64,000 bases of DNA, taken from positions 1 through 64,000 of the forward strand of contig CBDFMR010000005.1 of assembly GCA_965249765.1 (NCBI GenBank), in the 5' to 3' direction. The translations under genes and the position numbers were made by a program. This DNA is from CBDFMR01 sp965249765. GTDB lineage: Bacteria; Bacteroidota; Bacteroidia; Chitinophagales; Saprospiraceae. Below the pieces are notes generated by a model, which was not told the origin of the DNA, ran no database searches, and was given only the letters and a program-made list of their open reading frames with translations. Below are positions 29,157-38,425 of the stretch, in pieces; position 1 is the stretch's first letter, and each line of letters starts with the position of its first letter.

Positions 29157-30452
29157 TTAGGTTAACTGAGTGCCGTACTTACGGTAGAGGATGGATTGAA
29201 ACACTGCTCTGGCAGCAAGAAAAAGCACAAGTGACAGCCACAAGTAATGAGGGCTGGCATGCACGCCACCTAGCAAATAGTATGTGCCAAAGTAGATAAT
29301 TATGGAAAGAAACATAGTGTTTCTCATAGCCTTTGAAGCGGTAAGTCCGATATATACACCATCCCAAATGTAGCTTGCAAAACCAATGATGGGTAGAAGA
29401 GCCATCCAGATGAGGTAAGGATCAGCTGCATCTATGACGGCTGTATCTGATGTAAAAATAGACATCAATTGCCGACCAAACCCAAGATAAATAACTCCAT
29501 AGAGTAGAGCCAGCATTCCTCCCCAGAAAAAGGAAAGTTTGAGTGCTAAGTGCAGACGAGGTTTGTCGTCAGCACCTTTATACTTCCCAATAAGACTCTC
29601 GGATGCAAATGCAAATCCATCTATTCCATAGGACATCCAATTAATAAATTGCATGAGTACAACATTGACAGCTAATATGACATCGCCTGCCAATGACGAC
29701 TGCCCATAAAAAAACAAAAAAGCAAAGGTGAGGAACAAGGTTCTGATAAAGATATCAGTATTCAGCTTTAGGTAGGAAACAAATTCACTGATCTTAAGAG
29801 CAGAGTTTAGAGATACTCCCTTGAGGTAATGTCTATATTTAAATAGAACCATGATTATTGCCGCTGCCAATCCGGTATATTGCGCAACTACCGTACCCCA
29901 TGCTACACCACTAATATCCCAGTGGGCAACATTGACCAGGTACGCACTCACTGCGATGTTGGTTATGTTTACAAGGACAGTCAATATCAATGGATAAATG
30001 GCGTTTTGCAATCCAAAAAACCATCCAAGGAATGCATATAACATCAAGGTTGCAGGAGCGGCCCACATTCTAATTCTAAAGTATTCATAGACCATATCGC
30101 TATGAATCTCGCGTACAGATAGGAACCTTGCCAGTATCTCGTACAAGGGGTCCAGAAAAATGAACAATAAAACAGTAATCATCAGGGCGATAATGATGGG
30201 TCGGAGTAGATTCCGACCAATATTTACAGCATCTTCACGTCCAAATGCCTGAGCGGTGAGACCTGTGGTGCCCATCCTCAAGAATCCGAAGTTCCAGTAT
30301 ATAAAATTGAAGATCATCGACCCTAGTCCTATGGCTCCTAAGTGTAAACTGGATTGATGTCCCATAAGGAGCGTATCCACTGACGACAACAATGGTATCG
30401 ATATATTCGAGATGATATTAGGAATAGCAAGTCGAAGGATTTCCTTATTCAT
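29157..30452 (-). CDS. MATE family efflux transporter (DinF-like)
   Basis: Inner-membrane multidrug or metabolite antiporter of the MATE/DinF family, about 431 aa with twelve predicted membrane helices. The family start is visible (EILRLAIPNIISNISIPLLS, then SVDTLLMGH), together with the paired half-repeat GIDGFAFASESLIGKY. The ATG at 30452 is chosen; one two codons upstream is equally possible. The stop codon TAA lies inside the CATTAG repeat beside the MITE-like element. It is divergent from the PASTA protein gene. Substrate is unknown. Confidence 0.92.
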   Translation of the reverse strand: MNKEILRLAIPNIISNISIPLLSSVDTLLMGHQSSLHLGAIGLGSMIFNFIYWNFGFLRMGTTGLTAQAFGREDAVNIGRNLLRPIIIALMITVLLFIFLDPLYEILARFLSVREIHSDMVYEYFRIRMWAAPATLMLYAFLGWFFGLQNAIYPLILTVLVNITNIAVSAYLVNVAHWDISGVAWGTVVAQYTGLAAAIIMVLFKYRHYLKGVSLNSALKISEFVSYLKLNTDIFIRTLFLTFAFLFFYGQSSLAGDVILAVNVVLMQFINWMSYGIDGFAFASESLIGKYKGADDKPRLHLALKLSFFWGGMLALLYGVIYLGFGRQLMSIFTSDTAVIDAADPYLIWMALLPIIGFASYIWDGVYIGLTASKAMRNTMFLSIIIYFGTYYLLGGVHASPHYLWLSLVLFLAARAVFQSILYRKYGTQLT

Positions 30453-30525
30453 TGGCAATCTGAGATCAGGTTATGAGGTTATATCCATTTAAAACTTAAT
30501 ATTTACAGTTCAATCAAACAATATC

Positions 30526-31314
30526 GTGACTGTCAAAACACTTATGAAACATATCGGTCTGATCATCCTCTTTGTATTTCTTGTTCTGTTCCTCGTATTT
30601 ATGTGGTTGCGAACTTATACAAATCATGGACAAAAATTGAGTCTTCCTGATTATGTAGGACGGACTCTAGAAGATGCCACCATTGATGCTAAGAAGAAAT
30701 CATTCCAGGTAATTGTCGATGACTCAATACATATTGTAGGTCAGCCAGGCGGAATAATACGAGATCAAAATCCTAAACCCTCCTCTGAAGTCAAGGAAAA
30801 TAGGAAAATCTATGTAACCATCACTAAATACAATGCAGACAAAATATTGGTCTCCGACTTACCATCTCTCTATGGAAGAGACTACAATAGGAAAAAATCT
30901 GAACTGGGATATCTCAATCTTAAAACTACTGTAAGGGGTTATAAGTACGACAGTGGTGAAGCTGACTACATACTCGAAGTGTGGTACAAAGGCAAGAGAA
31001 TAAACTCCGGTTATGATAAGAAGAATGACACAGAAATAGAAAAGGGAAGTACCCTAGAATTTGTCCTTAGCAAGAAATCAGGAGCTGAGATACCCGTTCC
31101 CGATGTGCTTTGTAAAACGTTAAATGAAGTGCAGTTTCTATTTGACCAGATAAAACTAGGAATAGGTAGTCTGTCCGAAGAAGGGAGTGTTCTCGATCCA
31201 GAGACGGCATATGTAATTCGTCAGAATCCTCCGGCAGATGGGATAGGATCTATCATCACGGGCTCATCGATAGATATCGTCATCAGCCAAGAGAAACCAG
31301 ATTACTGCAATTAA
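30526..31314 (+). CDS. PASTA domain-containing membrane-anchored protein
   Basis: A 262-aa protein with a single N-terminal membrane helix (IGLIILFVFLVLFLVFMWL) and three extracytoplasmic PASTA domains at about 38-103, 104-183 and 188-258 (LPDYVGRTLEDA, VSDLPSLYGRDY, VPDVLCKTLNEV). PASTA domains bind cell-wall or muropeptide-like ligands in other bacteria. The kinase partner found in Firmicutes is absent. The start is taken as GTG at 30526 because relatives keep residues before the helix; ATG at 30544 is the alternative. The next gene (rhodanese) follows after 22 bp. Confidence 0.88.
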   Translation: MTVKTLMKHIGLIILFVFLVLFLVFMWLRTYTNHGQKLSLPDYVGRTLEDATIDAKKKSFQVIVDDSIHIVGQPGGIIRDQNPKPSSEVKENRKIYVTITKYNADKILVSDLPSLYGRDYNRKKSELGYLNLKTTVRGYKYDSGEADYILEVWYKGKRINSGYDKKNDTEIEKGSTLEFVLSKKSGAEIPVPDVLCKTLNEVQFLFDQIKLGIGSLSEEGSVLDPETAYVIRQNPPADGIGSIITGSSIDIVISQEKPDYCN

Positions 31315-31336
31315 AAGTTAGATTAAAAGCATAACA

Positions 31337-31624
31337 ATGAATTCGATCACAGTTGATGAACTGCGCTCTATGATGAAGTGCAAAGATGACTTTACATTAA
31401 TCGATGTCCGACAACCAGAAGAGCATCAGGAAACAAATATAGGAGGACAACTCATCCCTCTCGGAGATTTACCGGGTAAGATAAATGACTTGGTTGATCA
31501 TAAGGAAAAATGCCTAGTGGTGTATTGTCGATCAGGGGTCAGGAGTGCGTCAGCCTGCCAGTTTCTTAATCAAATGGGGTTCTCAGAAGTATACAACCTT
31601 ACCGGTGGCATACTTGCCTGGTAA
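31337..31624 (+). CDS. Rhodanese-like domain protein
   Basis: A single-domain 95-aa cytoplasmic rhodanese. The CH2A motif LIDVRQPEEHQ and the active-site loop VVYCRSGVRSASA, with the catalytic cysteine, are intact, as is the end YNLTGGILAW. Such proteins carry sulfur as a persulfide; the acceptor is unknown. It lies between the PASTA and DUF1015 genes on the same strand with short gaps. Confidence 0.92.
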   Translation: MNSITVDELRSMMKCKDDFTLIDVRQPEEHQETNIGGQLIPLGDLPGKINDLVDHKEKCLVVYCRSGVRSASACQFLNQMGFSEVYNLTGGILAW

Positions 31625-31682
31625 TTGCGCCTCATATTTTTGGCATTCTTTTAGCTTTGCATAGACAGATCAAGGAAAGTCT

Positions 31683-32789
31683 ATGCGTATTCATCCATTT
31701 CAGGCAATATACCCTAAGCTCAAGTTGGTGACTTCACCGACTTCGTTTTTTGGTACGATGAAATACAAGTACCCTCAATATCAGAGAAGTGGTTTCTTTG
31801 ATAAGGCTTCCAAAGATGCCGTATATGTATATCGCATCAAAAGAAAAAAAAGTCAGCATCTAGGTTTCATTATGAGTACTGATATTCGAGACATCGAAGA
31901 AAACAAAGTACTAAAGCATGAGAATACACTGGCTTCTAAAGAACAAAGTATGATGCAGCTCATTCTAGAGCGAGAAGCAATGATAAAACCTATCTTACTC
32001 GCTTATGATCGGGTAAAACCAATAGATGACTTTATCAACAAAACCATTAAGGGTAAAGCGTCCTATAGTGTGAAGTTTGAGGAGACTGGTGAGGTACACT
32101 CTTTCTGGCAAATCAGTGATGGAGATGAATTGGAAAAAATCACCGGGCTTTTTAATAAAAAAATAGCGAAAAGCTATATCGCAGACGGGCATCATAGGTG
32201 CTCTACCATGTGTAAACTCTACCGCTCAGACCATCTGCACCGAGAGGTCGAGGGTCACCAAGGCATCCTCTCAGCCTACTTTTCTTTTTCTCAGCTTGAC
32301 ATATATGATTACAACAGAATATTGAGGATTGAGAATACAATATCTCCAGTGAAATTTGTCATAGCACTCAGCGAATTGGCACGTATAACTGAGATTAAAA
32401 GTGGAAAAAAACCGAGTAAGAAACATGAACTGACTATGATGCTTGAGGGAAACTGGTACACTGTCGAGTGGCGCAATTCTGTTATTAAAAAAATAAAATC
32501 TGAAGGACCCCTACTCGACGCTACTATATTCAATCAAAACGTCCTCAAGCGAATAATGAAAGTAGCAGACATCAGGTCTGATGATAGAATCAAGTATTTT
32601 GAAGGTATCAAGCCTTTGAGCGAAATGGAGAAATACGTCAATAGCAATCCGGGAAGCGTGGGCTTTCTTCTATATCCAATTGACAAGAATGAGCTATGCC
32701 AAGTAGCAGAAAACAACCAGTCTCTTCCTCCTAAGAGTACATGGTTTGAGCCTAGAATCAAGAACGGACTTATTGTCCAGGATTTCTAA
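31683..32789 (+). CDS. DUF1015 family protein
   Basis: A 368-aa cytoplasmic protein of the DUF1015 family, whose biochemical role is not established. The family pattern is clear: an N-terminal RIHPFQAIYP, KHENTLASKEQ near residue 78, and the conserved YIADGHHRCSTM near 166. The amidohydrolase start codon follows its stop by one base, so both belong to one transcript. Relatives often lie beside serine-biosynthesis genes, which is not the case here. Confidence 0.88.
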   Translation: MRIHPFQAIYPKLKLVTSPTSFFGTMKYKYPQYQRSGFFDKASKDAVYVYRIKRKKSQHLGFIMSTDIRDIEENKVLKHENTLASKEQSMMQLILEREAMIKPILLAYDRVKPIDDFINKTIKGKASYSVKFEETGEVHSFWQISDGDELEKITGLFNKKIAKSYIADGHHRCSTMCKLYRSDHLHREVEGHQGILSAYFSFSQLDIYDYNRILRIENTISPVKFVIALSELARITEIKSGKKPSKKHELTMMLEGNWYTVEWRNSVIKKIKSEGPLLDATIFNQNVLKRIMKVADIRSDDRIKYFEGIKPLSEMEKYVNSNPGSVGFLLYPIDKNELCQVAENNQSLPPKSTWFEPRIKNGLIVQDF

Positions 32790-32790
32790 G

Positions 32791-33975
32791 ATGCAGTACA
32801 TCACAGCAGATAAGGTGTGCACTATGTCGGACAATAGCAAAACTGATATAGTCATAGCCGTAGATAGTCAAGGCCTCATAGTTGATATGATCCCTTTAGA
32901 GGAGATAGAGTCTAGCAAAGTAAAAAAATATAGAGGTGCTCTCATTCCAGGGTTTATCAACACACATTGCCATCTAGAACTCTCACATCTGCGTGGTGTG
33001 ATCCCCTCGGGAACAGGTCTTCTCGATTTTATTACACAAGTGGTGACTAAAAGAGATTTTCCTGACGAGGTAATAAAAGCTTCTATAGAAAAAGCTGATT
33101 TAGAAATGTATAGAAACGGGATACAAGCCGTAGGAGACATTTGTAATAAGTCGGATACTGCTTCTGTCAAGTCGAAGAGTCCCATGGCCTACTACAGCTT
33201 CGTAGAGGTCTTTGACTTTTACCAACCCGGGATCACCCAGTCCGCTTTTGACGAGGGGAAATCCACTTTTGGACATCAGTCTGATGATGGACGCAATAAG
33301 AAGTCTATCGTCCCCCATGCTCCATATTCTGTCTCTGCTGATTTATTAAATCGAGTTGTAAACTTCAACCAAGGTAGTGACCATACAATAAGCATTCACA
33401 ATCAGGAGACCCCGGACGAGAATGAGATGTTTATAAACGGTACCGGAGGAATATTCAAGACTTTTGAGAATCTTGGGGTAGCGCTAGATGGGTTTAAGCC
33501 GACAAGGTCTACCGCCATCCACTTTGCGATAGAACATTTTAATCCATCACAACGAAACCTATTTGTTCACAATACAGAAACCTCTGTAGAAGATGTATCC
33601 TCGGCACATCAATGGAGTGATCACGTCTATTGGGCGACATGTGCCAATGCAAATCTCTACATCGAGAATCGATTACCTGATTACAAAATATTTATCGATC
33701 AAGATTCGAAAATGACCATTGGGACAGATAGCCTTTCTTCTAATTGGCAATTGTCAATACTTGAAGAACTAAAGACTATAAAAAAATACAACTCCTTTAT
33801 TCCTACAGACTTATTGTTGCGATGGGCTACCATTAATGGTGCTATGGCTCTGGGTTATGTGAAATCACTTGGAAGCCTTGAAGTCGGCAAATCCCCGGGT
33901 ATCATCCTACTTGAGGGACCGCTTATTGAAGATGAAATCGATCTAAGCAGCTGCCAGGTAAGGAGAATAGTTTAG
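32791..33975 (+). CDS. Amidohydrolase superfamily protein (ATZ/TRZ-like deaminase)
   Basis: A 394-aa metal-dependent hydrolase. The first metal motif is LIPGFINTHCHLELSHLRG (about residues 50-68). A middle histidine lies in SIHNQETPDENE, another in FVHNTET, and the late aspartate motif is TIGTDSLSSNW. This is the layout of aminohydrolases such as chlorohydrolases, SAH/5'-methylthioadenosine deaminases and aminodeoxyfutalosine deaminases. Which substrate it uses cannot be told from the sequence. The start is ATG at 32791, one base past the DUF1015 stop. Confidence 0.87.
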   Translation: MQYITADKVCTMSDNSKTDIVIAVDSQGLIVDMIPLEEIESSKVKKYRGALIPGFINTHCHLELSHLRGVIPSGTGLLDFITQVVTKRDFPDEVIKASIEKADLEMYRNGIQAVGDICNKSDTASVKSKSPMAYYSFVEVFDFYQPGITQSAFDEGKSTFGHQSDDGRNKKSIVPHAPYSVSADLLNRVVNFNQGSDHTISIHNQETPDENEMFINGTGGIFKTFENLGVALDGFKPTRSTAIHFAIEHFNPSQRNLFVHNTETSVEDVSSAHQWSDHVYWATCANANLYIENRLPDYKIFIDQDSKMTIGTDSLSSNWQLSILEELKTIKKYNSFIPTDLLLRWATINGAMALGYVKSLGSLEVGKSPGIILLEGPLIEDEIDLSSCQVRRIV

Positions 33976-34071
33976 CTTCATCGCTTGATATGGCTCAGGA
34001 CATGCAATTACCGGAGGCCTACAGTTCTGCTAAAAGTATTAAATTCGGCAATTGAATATTTAACTTGTTGA

Positions 34072-35400
34072 GTGAGCATTATTCATAAGATATTAGGAAT
34101 AACAAACGATGAGACCCGTGAGAATCTGGTGAAGATGGGTAGGTATAGCGATTCCTACAAAAATGATGAAAAGTATGATAGGTGGGATGAAGCAGTAAAG
34201 TCATTTGAGTCAAGGAATTACATCACATCGTTTGAATATTTTTTTGATTATCTCAAGGACAAAGACGAAAATGTCAAGTGGTGGTTCCAAGACAAAAAGC
34301 TCCACTTCCGCATTTATCAAGGATCGAAAATAATCAGAGGTCATGCGGACAACAAAACCTTATTTGCAGAAGCCAAGATTGCGAAGACCAATAGCCTAGA
34401 AATTGGATTTCTACGTAGACTTCTGGAGAAGAATTATAGCCTAAAGTACACCCGCTACTCATTGGACGATCAACATGACATTTCTATGGTTTTTGTCACT
34501 GGGGTTATTGATGCTTCCCCCTACAAACTCTATTATGCGCTGAAAGAGCTGGCGACCCATGTTGATAAGGAAGATGACCTACTTATCGAGGAGTTTTCAT
34601 GTCTTGAGCACGTCAATGACTCTCACATCATCCCGATAGACATCAGTATAAAGAAAGCAAAGACTAAATATTTGTATAACAGTATAGACGATGTGATGCA
34701 ATTACTGGAACAGGGTAAGCTCAATCTGGCTCATTATCCTGGTGCAGAATCGTACGTATTATTAGAGCTGGCATATCGCCTCGATTTCTTCATCAAACCA
34801 GAAGGGTATGTCATGGAAAAAATCGAATCAATTCACCAGATGTTTTTTGGGATAAAGAAAATAAATGCTCATAATAATAACCTGGAAATCAGACGAGCAC
34901 TAAAATGTATAAGAGACAGGTCAGAAGAAGAAATCCATGAGGAGCTTTATAATGTTCTTAGCACATTCGGAATAACATCTCCGGCAGGTCATGAACAATT
35001 GACGTCATTCATAGATGCTGAGCTATCTAACATGGATTGGTATTATAAAAACGACCATCAAGATATCGCCTTAGCTGTTCCAGGCTATATCGTGGGGTAT
35101 ATGCTATTTAATTTTTCACTGCCAGCCCCTGATCGAGACTTTTTACTTCTGTATTTATCGATCTACCATTCTGACTTTTTCCAGAGTATGGGAGCCAATA
35201 AGGGACTGGTTATCAATGGAGTAATCAGTCCAAATGCTATAAAATCTGCTATATCAAGAATAAAGAAAGTGCATCATGAGAAGTATCCATCCCTTGACCC
35301 TGACGTAAGTTCACTCAACTTTACAGATAAAGCCTTATTCGCTAAATCCTTTCTACTTATGTTACGCAATGTGAGCTTACATAAAAAGATACAACGATGA
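34072..35400 (+). CDS. Unrecognised protein with YbjN/T3SS-chaperone-like region, partner of the downstream protease
   Basis: A 442-aa protein with no signal peptide or membrane helix, starting at GTG 34072 (SIIHKILGITNDE). I do not recognise its full length. Residues about 38-175 have the rhythm of a YbjN or type III chaperone-like fold. The piece RRLLEKNYSLKYTRYS followed by THVDKEDDLLIEEF closely parallels the C-terminal part of the next protein (KYLLQRNHNLEGLTFS, VADKEDDILVEKY). The C-terminal half is helical and leucine-rich with no motif I know. Its TGA overlaps the ATG of the protease gene (ATGA, 4 bp), which indicates translational coupling and joint function. Confidence 0.8.
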   Translation: MSIIHKILGITNDETRENLVKMGRYSDSYKNDEKYDRWDEAVKSFESRNYITSFEYFFDYLKDKDENVKWWFQDKKLHFRIYQGSKIIRGHADNKTLFAEAKIAKTNSLEIGFLRRLLEKNYSLKYTRYSLDDQHDISMVFVTGVIDASPYKLYYALKELATHVDKEDDLLIEEFSCLEHVNDSHIIPIDISIKKAKTKYLYNSIDDVMQLLEQGKLNLAHYPGAESYVLLELAYRLDFFIKPEGYVMEKIESIHQMFFGIKKINAHNNNLEIRRALKCIRDRSEEEIHEELYNVLSTFGITSPAGHEQLTSFIDAELSNMDWYYKNDHQDIALAVPGYIVGYMLFNFSLPAPDRDFLLLYLSIYHSDFFQSMGANKGLVINGVISPNAIKSAISRIKKVHHEKYPSLDPDVSSLNFTDKALFAKSFLLMLRNVSLHKKIQR

Positions 35401-36464
35401 ATCAGGCCGGAGGAATAAAGGAGGCCATCATACAGATAGCTACTCCATATAGTACTGGTACGGGGTTCTACATCCATGAGTATAATCTGATTGTCACAAA
35501 CGAACACGTAGTCCGTGACAACAAGCAAGTAGTCATCGATGGTTTTTCATTTGACAAGCAAAAAGCTAACATCGTCTTTCTTGATCCTCGCTACGATCTG
35601 GCATTTATCAGCCCTCCCTCCCAGCATGATATGCCAGCACTTACTCTGGGATGTGACCAGAAACTTAATGAAGGAGATACGGTAACTGCTATTGGCCACC
35701 CTTTCGGCATAAGCTATTCTTCTACTCGTGGTATCATCTCTAATCTTACTCACCGCTCGGATGATATCAATTACATACAACATGATGCAGCACTCAATCC
35801 CGGTAATAGTGGTGGTCCTTTGCTATCTAATAATGGAAATGTGATAGGTGTCAATACATTTATCATTAAAGACGGAAACAATATTGGATTTTCCTTGCCC
35901 GTCGAACAACTCAATCAAGCTTTACTTGATTTTAGAAAAATACAGAATGATGCGGTCAGGTGTTCCGCATGTCTACATATTGTGCCTGATATAAAGGATG
36001 TCAAGTACTGCTCTCACTGTGGTTCTAGTATAGTGATGATTTCCTCCATCGAGACTTACGAAGCTTATGGTATTAGTAAAACCATCGAGGAAGTCCTCAT
36101 AGAACTTCAGTATGACCATGAATTAGCTCGTCGCGGACCTTATCACTGGCAAGTCAATAGAGGCAGTGCCTCCGTCAACATTTCTTACCATGAAAAGTCA
36201 GGTCTCATTGTAGGGGATGCACATCTATGTTCTCTTCCGCCAACCAATATCAGTGAAATTTATAAATATCTCTTGCAGCGAAACCATAACTTGGAGGGTC
36301 TTACATTCAGTGTCAAGGATAGAGATATTGTAATTTCACTTCTCATTTACGATCAATATCTCAATTTAAGGACAGCGACATCATTGTTTAGAAACTTGTT
36401 CCTTGTAGCCGACAAAGAGGACGATATTTTGGTAGAAAAATATGGCGGTGAGTGGAAAATATAA
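35397..36464 (+). CDS. Trypsin-like (HtrA-type) serine protease with zinc ribbon and C-terminal YbjN-like domain
   Basis: A 355-aa protein without a signal peptide, so predicted cytoplasmic. Residues 1-180 are a chymotrypsin-fold protease with a full triad: H37 in VTNEHVV, D67 in DPRYDLAF and S138 in NPGNSGGPL. Residues 189-208 form a zinc-ribbon pair, CSAC and CSHC. Residues about 215-355 resemble a YbjN/T3SS-chaperone-like domain and match part of the upstream protein. No PDZ domain is present, unlike DegP-type HtrA proteins. The gene overlaps the upstream gene by 4 bp. A regulatory or quality-control protease is inferred; the substrate is unknown. Confidence 0.9.
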   Translation: MNQAGGIKEAIIQIATPYSTGTGFYIHEYNLIVTNEHVVRDNKQVVIDGFSFDKQKANIVFLDPRYDLAFISPPSQHDMPALTLGCDQKLNEGDTVTAIGHPFGISYSSTRGIISNLTHRSDDINYIQHDAALNPGNSGGPLLSNNGNVIGVNTFIIKDGNNIGFSLPVEQLNQALLDFRKIQNDAVRCSACLHIVPDIKDVKYCSHCGSSIVMISSIETYEAYGISKTIEEVLIELQYDHELARRGPYHWQVNRGSASVNISYHEKSGLIVGDAHLCSLPPTNISEIYKYLLQRNHNLEGLTFSVKDRDIVISLLIYDQYLNLRTATSLFRNLFLVADKEDDILVEKYGGEWKI

Positions 36465-36618
36465 CCCGATTCTAAGAAGATAGACAAGCGATAACTCATG
36501 TCATTCTTGAAAAAAAAAGTATAAAAGCTATTATTAGCTTAGAATTGCTATTTTTATAGTTCCCAATTTTCAGAATAAAAGTCAAGACGATTTTTATTTA
36601 AACGCTCAAGAAATAAAT

Positions 36619-37695
36619 ATGAAAAGAATCTTACAATCCCTGATAGTGTTTTTATTGTTAGGAGTATGCACAGAAATGTCAGCTCAGGATATACACTTTT
36701 CGCAGTTTTACATGTCACCCTTGAATCTCAATCCTGCCATGACTGGGGTAAATAATTGTAAGACTCGACTCATCGCTAATTATAGAAATCAATGGGCATC
36801 AGCCTTACAGGCCAATGCATATAACACTTACTCTGTATCGTATGATCAGAAACTTCCTGTCGGTAGGTCTGACTATTTTGGTATAGGTGGCGTACTATGG
36901 GGTGATGTTGCCGGCGAAACAAGATTCGGTACTACTCAGGCTAGAATCACTTTCTCATACAGTAAGAAAGTAGGCGGATATAGAAAAAGTGCCAAGTATT
37001 TGGTATTCGGAGCCGAGGCTGGATTGGCGCAGAGAAGAATAAGTCCAAATGATCTTAGGTGGCCATCACAACAGACTGGTGGTGTATATGATCCAGATGC
37101 CACTGGTGCAAATAATGAAGCATTATTAATTTCAGATTATGACTTCCTATTTGCTGATCTGGGAGCTGGACTATTATGGTTCAACGTAATGGACGACTAT
37201 AACAACTGGTATCTGGGTGCGGCCATAGCTCACCTCAATCAGGCAAATGTGTCGTTTTATGAGGCTACGCAAAACGGCATAAACGAAGGTGCCAATCTTT
37301 ATTCTAAGTTGACCTTTCATGGAGGTGGTCAGTTTGAAATAACAAGAAAAATGACTTTGTTGCCTAATTTGGTTTTCTTATTTCAAGGGAAGCAACGAGA
37401 GTATAACGTGGGTACAAGTTTGAGATTTGCCTTGGGTAACTCGCGTATAGACAATCAATCTTGGCAAGTAGGTCTCTGGTGGAGATCAAGTACTAAAGAT
37501 ACGGGAGGACTTCATAATGATGCTGTCATTGTATCTACTAGATTCAATTATCAGCATTTCGGAATTGGATTTAGTTATGACGCTACAATCTCTGAATTCA
37601 GTGCAGGCGGTACCGCAAACGGAGCATTTGAGTTCTCGCTATCTTATGACATTTGTGGTCCAGAAAAACGTGCAGTCTACTGTCCTCGGTTCTAG
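36619..37695 (+). CDS. PorP/SprF family type IX secretion outer-membrane protein
   Basis: A 358-aa outer-membrane beta-barrel-type protein of the PorP/SprF family, which works with T9SS and with large surface adhesins in gliding bacteria. The signal peptide is residues 1-22 (ending EMSAQ). The family start QDIHFSQFYMSPLNLNPAMT and the following YRNQWASAL block are typical, as is the glycine-rich end. It is not next to porW or to the giant surface genes, so it is one member of what is usually a multi-copy family. A MITE-like element begins 25 bp after its stop. Confidence 0.93.
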   Translation: MKRILQSLIVFLLLGVCTEMSAQDIHFSQFYMSPLNLNPAMTGVNNCKTRLIANYRNQWASALQANAYNTYSVSYDQKLPVGRSDYFGIGGVLWGDVAGETRFGTTQARITFSYSKKVGGYRKSAKYLVFGAEAGLAQRRISPNDLRWPSQQTGGVYDPDATGANNEALLISDYDFLFADLGAGLLWFNVMDDYNNWYLGAAIAHLNQANVSFYEATQNGINEGANLYSKLTFHGGGQFEITRKMTLLPNLVFLFQGKQREYNVGTSLRFALGNSRIDNQSWQVGLWWRSSTKDTGGLHNDAVIVSTRFNYQHFGIGFSYDATISEFSAGGTANGAFEFSLSYDICGPEKRAVYCPRF

Positions 37696-37719
37696 TAGTA
37701 TCTTCGGCAATTAGAATAA

Positions 37720-37905
37720 AGGGTACCTCTATTTACTACTGAATTAAGTTGAAATTAAATTATTTTGGCTTTAGACAAGGTAAATTGAGGGAACATAGCC
37801 TTTGCTATTCGACTGAAAATTAACGAAGTATGAAGTCAAAAAAATTAATTAGAAATCTCATTGGGATTTTGTTCAACTAGTGAATGGGGTATATAGAGGT
37901 ACCCT
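37720..37905 (+). mobile_element. MITE-like element, copy 2
   Basis: A 186-bp element differing from 28971-29156 at only a handful of positions. Its ends are better inverted repeats than copy 1: AGGGTACCTCTAT against ATAGAGGTACCCT, with weaker matching continuing inward (AAGTTGAA and TTCAACTAG). Flanks show no perfect target duplication; ATAAAG and CTAAAT share only TAAA. It carries no ORF of note and lies between porP and the bactofilin gene. Confidence 0.85.
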
Positions 37906-37987
37906 AAATAGAAATCCCCTTGAATTAAAGACTTCAGCGAGTGCTGGGGTGTATGGATTACTCAATATTTTATAAAACCAATCTCAT

Positions 37988-38425
37988 ATGTTCGGGAATA
38001 AAGAAACCAAAGAAAGAACACCCACTACTAGTCTAAGCCACTCATGCAATACATTGATTGAAGGAACTACTCTTGTAGGAACCATCAATGCAGCTAACGA
38101 TATAAGGATAGATGGAAAGCTGGAAGGCACGGTCATCTGTAGCGGAAAGATGATCATCGGTCCACACGGAGAAGTTCAAGGAGATGCCGAGTGTCAGAAT
38201 GCTGTGATTGAGGGAAGGTTTAGTGGTAAACTCAAAGTGTTTGAAAAACTCAATGTTAGAGAGTCTGCTAATGTAACCGCCGAAGTTGATACCAATCAAC
38301 TAGAAGTTCACTCTGGGGCCACATTTAATGGAAATTGCAATATGGGATCTCAGAAGCTAAAACCCATCAAAGGTGTAGGTGCCAATGGCAGTATAGAGAC
38401 TGAGTCTGCTCTGGCCAATGCCTAA
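37988..38425 (+). CDS. Bactofilin (polymer-forming cytoskeletal protein)
   Basis: A 145-aa bactofilin. The core from about residue 20 to 115 is a right-handed beta-helix repeat: GTTLVGTINAANDIRIDGKL, then EGTVICSGKMIIGPHGEV and DTNQLEVHSGATFNG. Bactofilins polymerise into scaffolds at the inner membrane and affect cell shape or wall synthesis. It overlaps the following AtpZ-like gene by 8 bp, the gene order found upstream of ATP synthase operons in many Bacteroidota. Confidence 0.93.
   Translation: MFGNKETKERTPTTSLSHSCNTLIEGTTLVGTINAANDIRIDGKLEGTVICSGKMIIGPHGEVQGDAECQNAVIEGRFSGKLKVFEKLNVRESANVTAEVDTNQLEVHSGATFNGNCNMGSQKLKPIKGVGANGSIETESALANA

Noticed and set aside
34072..36464. Defence system with protease effector
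   Set aside because: No nuclease, sensor or phage-related neighbour is seen; the protease has HtrA-like features, so defence is not supported beyond the general idea of a paired module.
28971..37905. Composite transposon bounded by the two MITE-like copies
   Set aside because: The copies are in direct orientation without transposase, and the genes between are ordinary chromosomal ones with no transfer signs.
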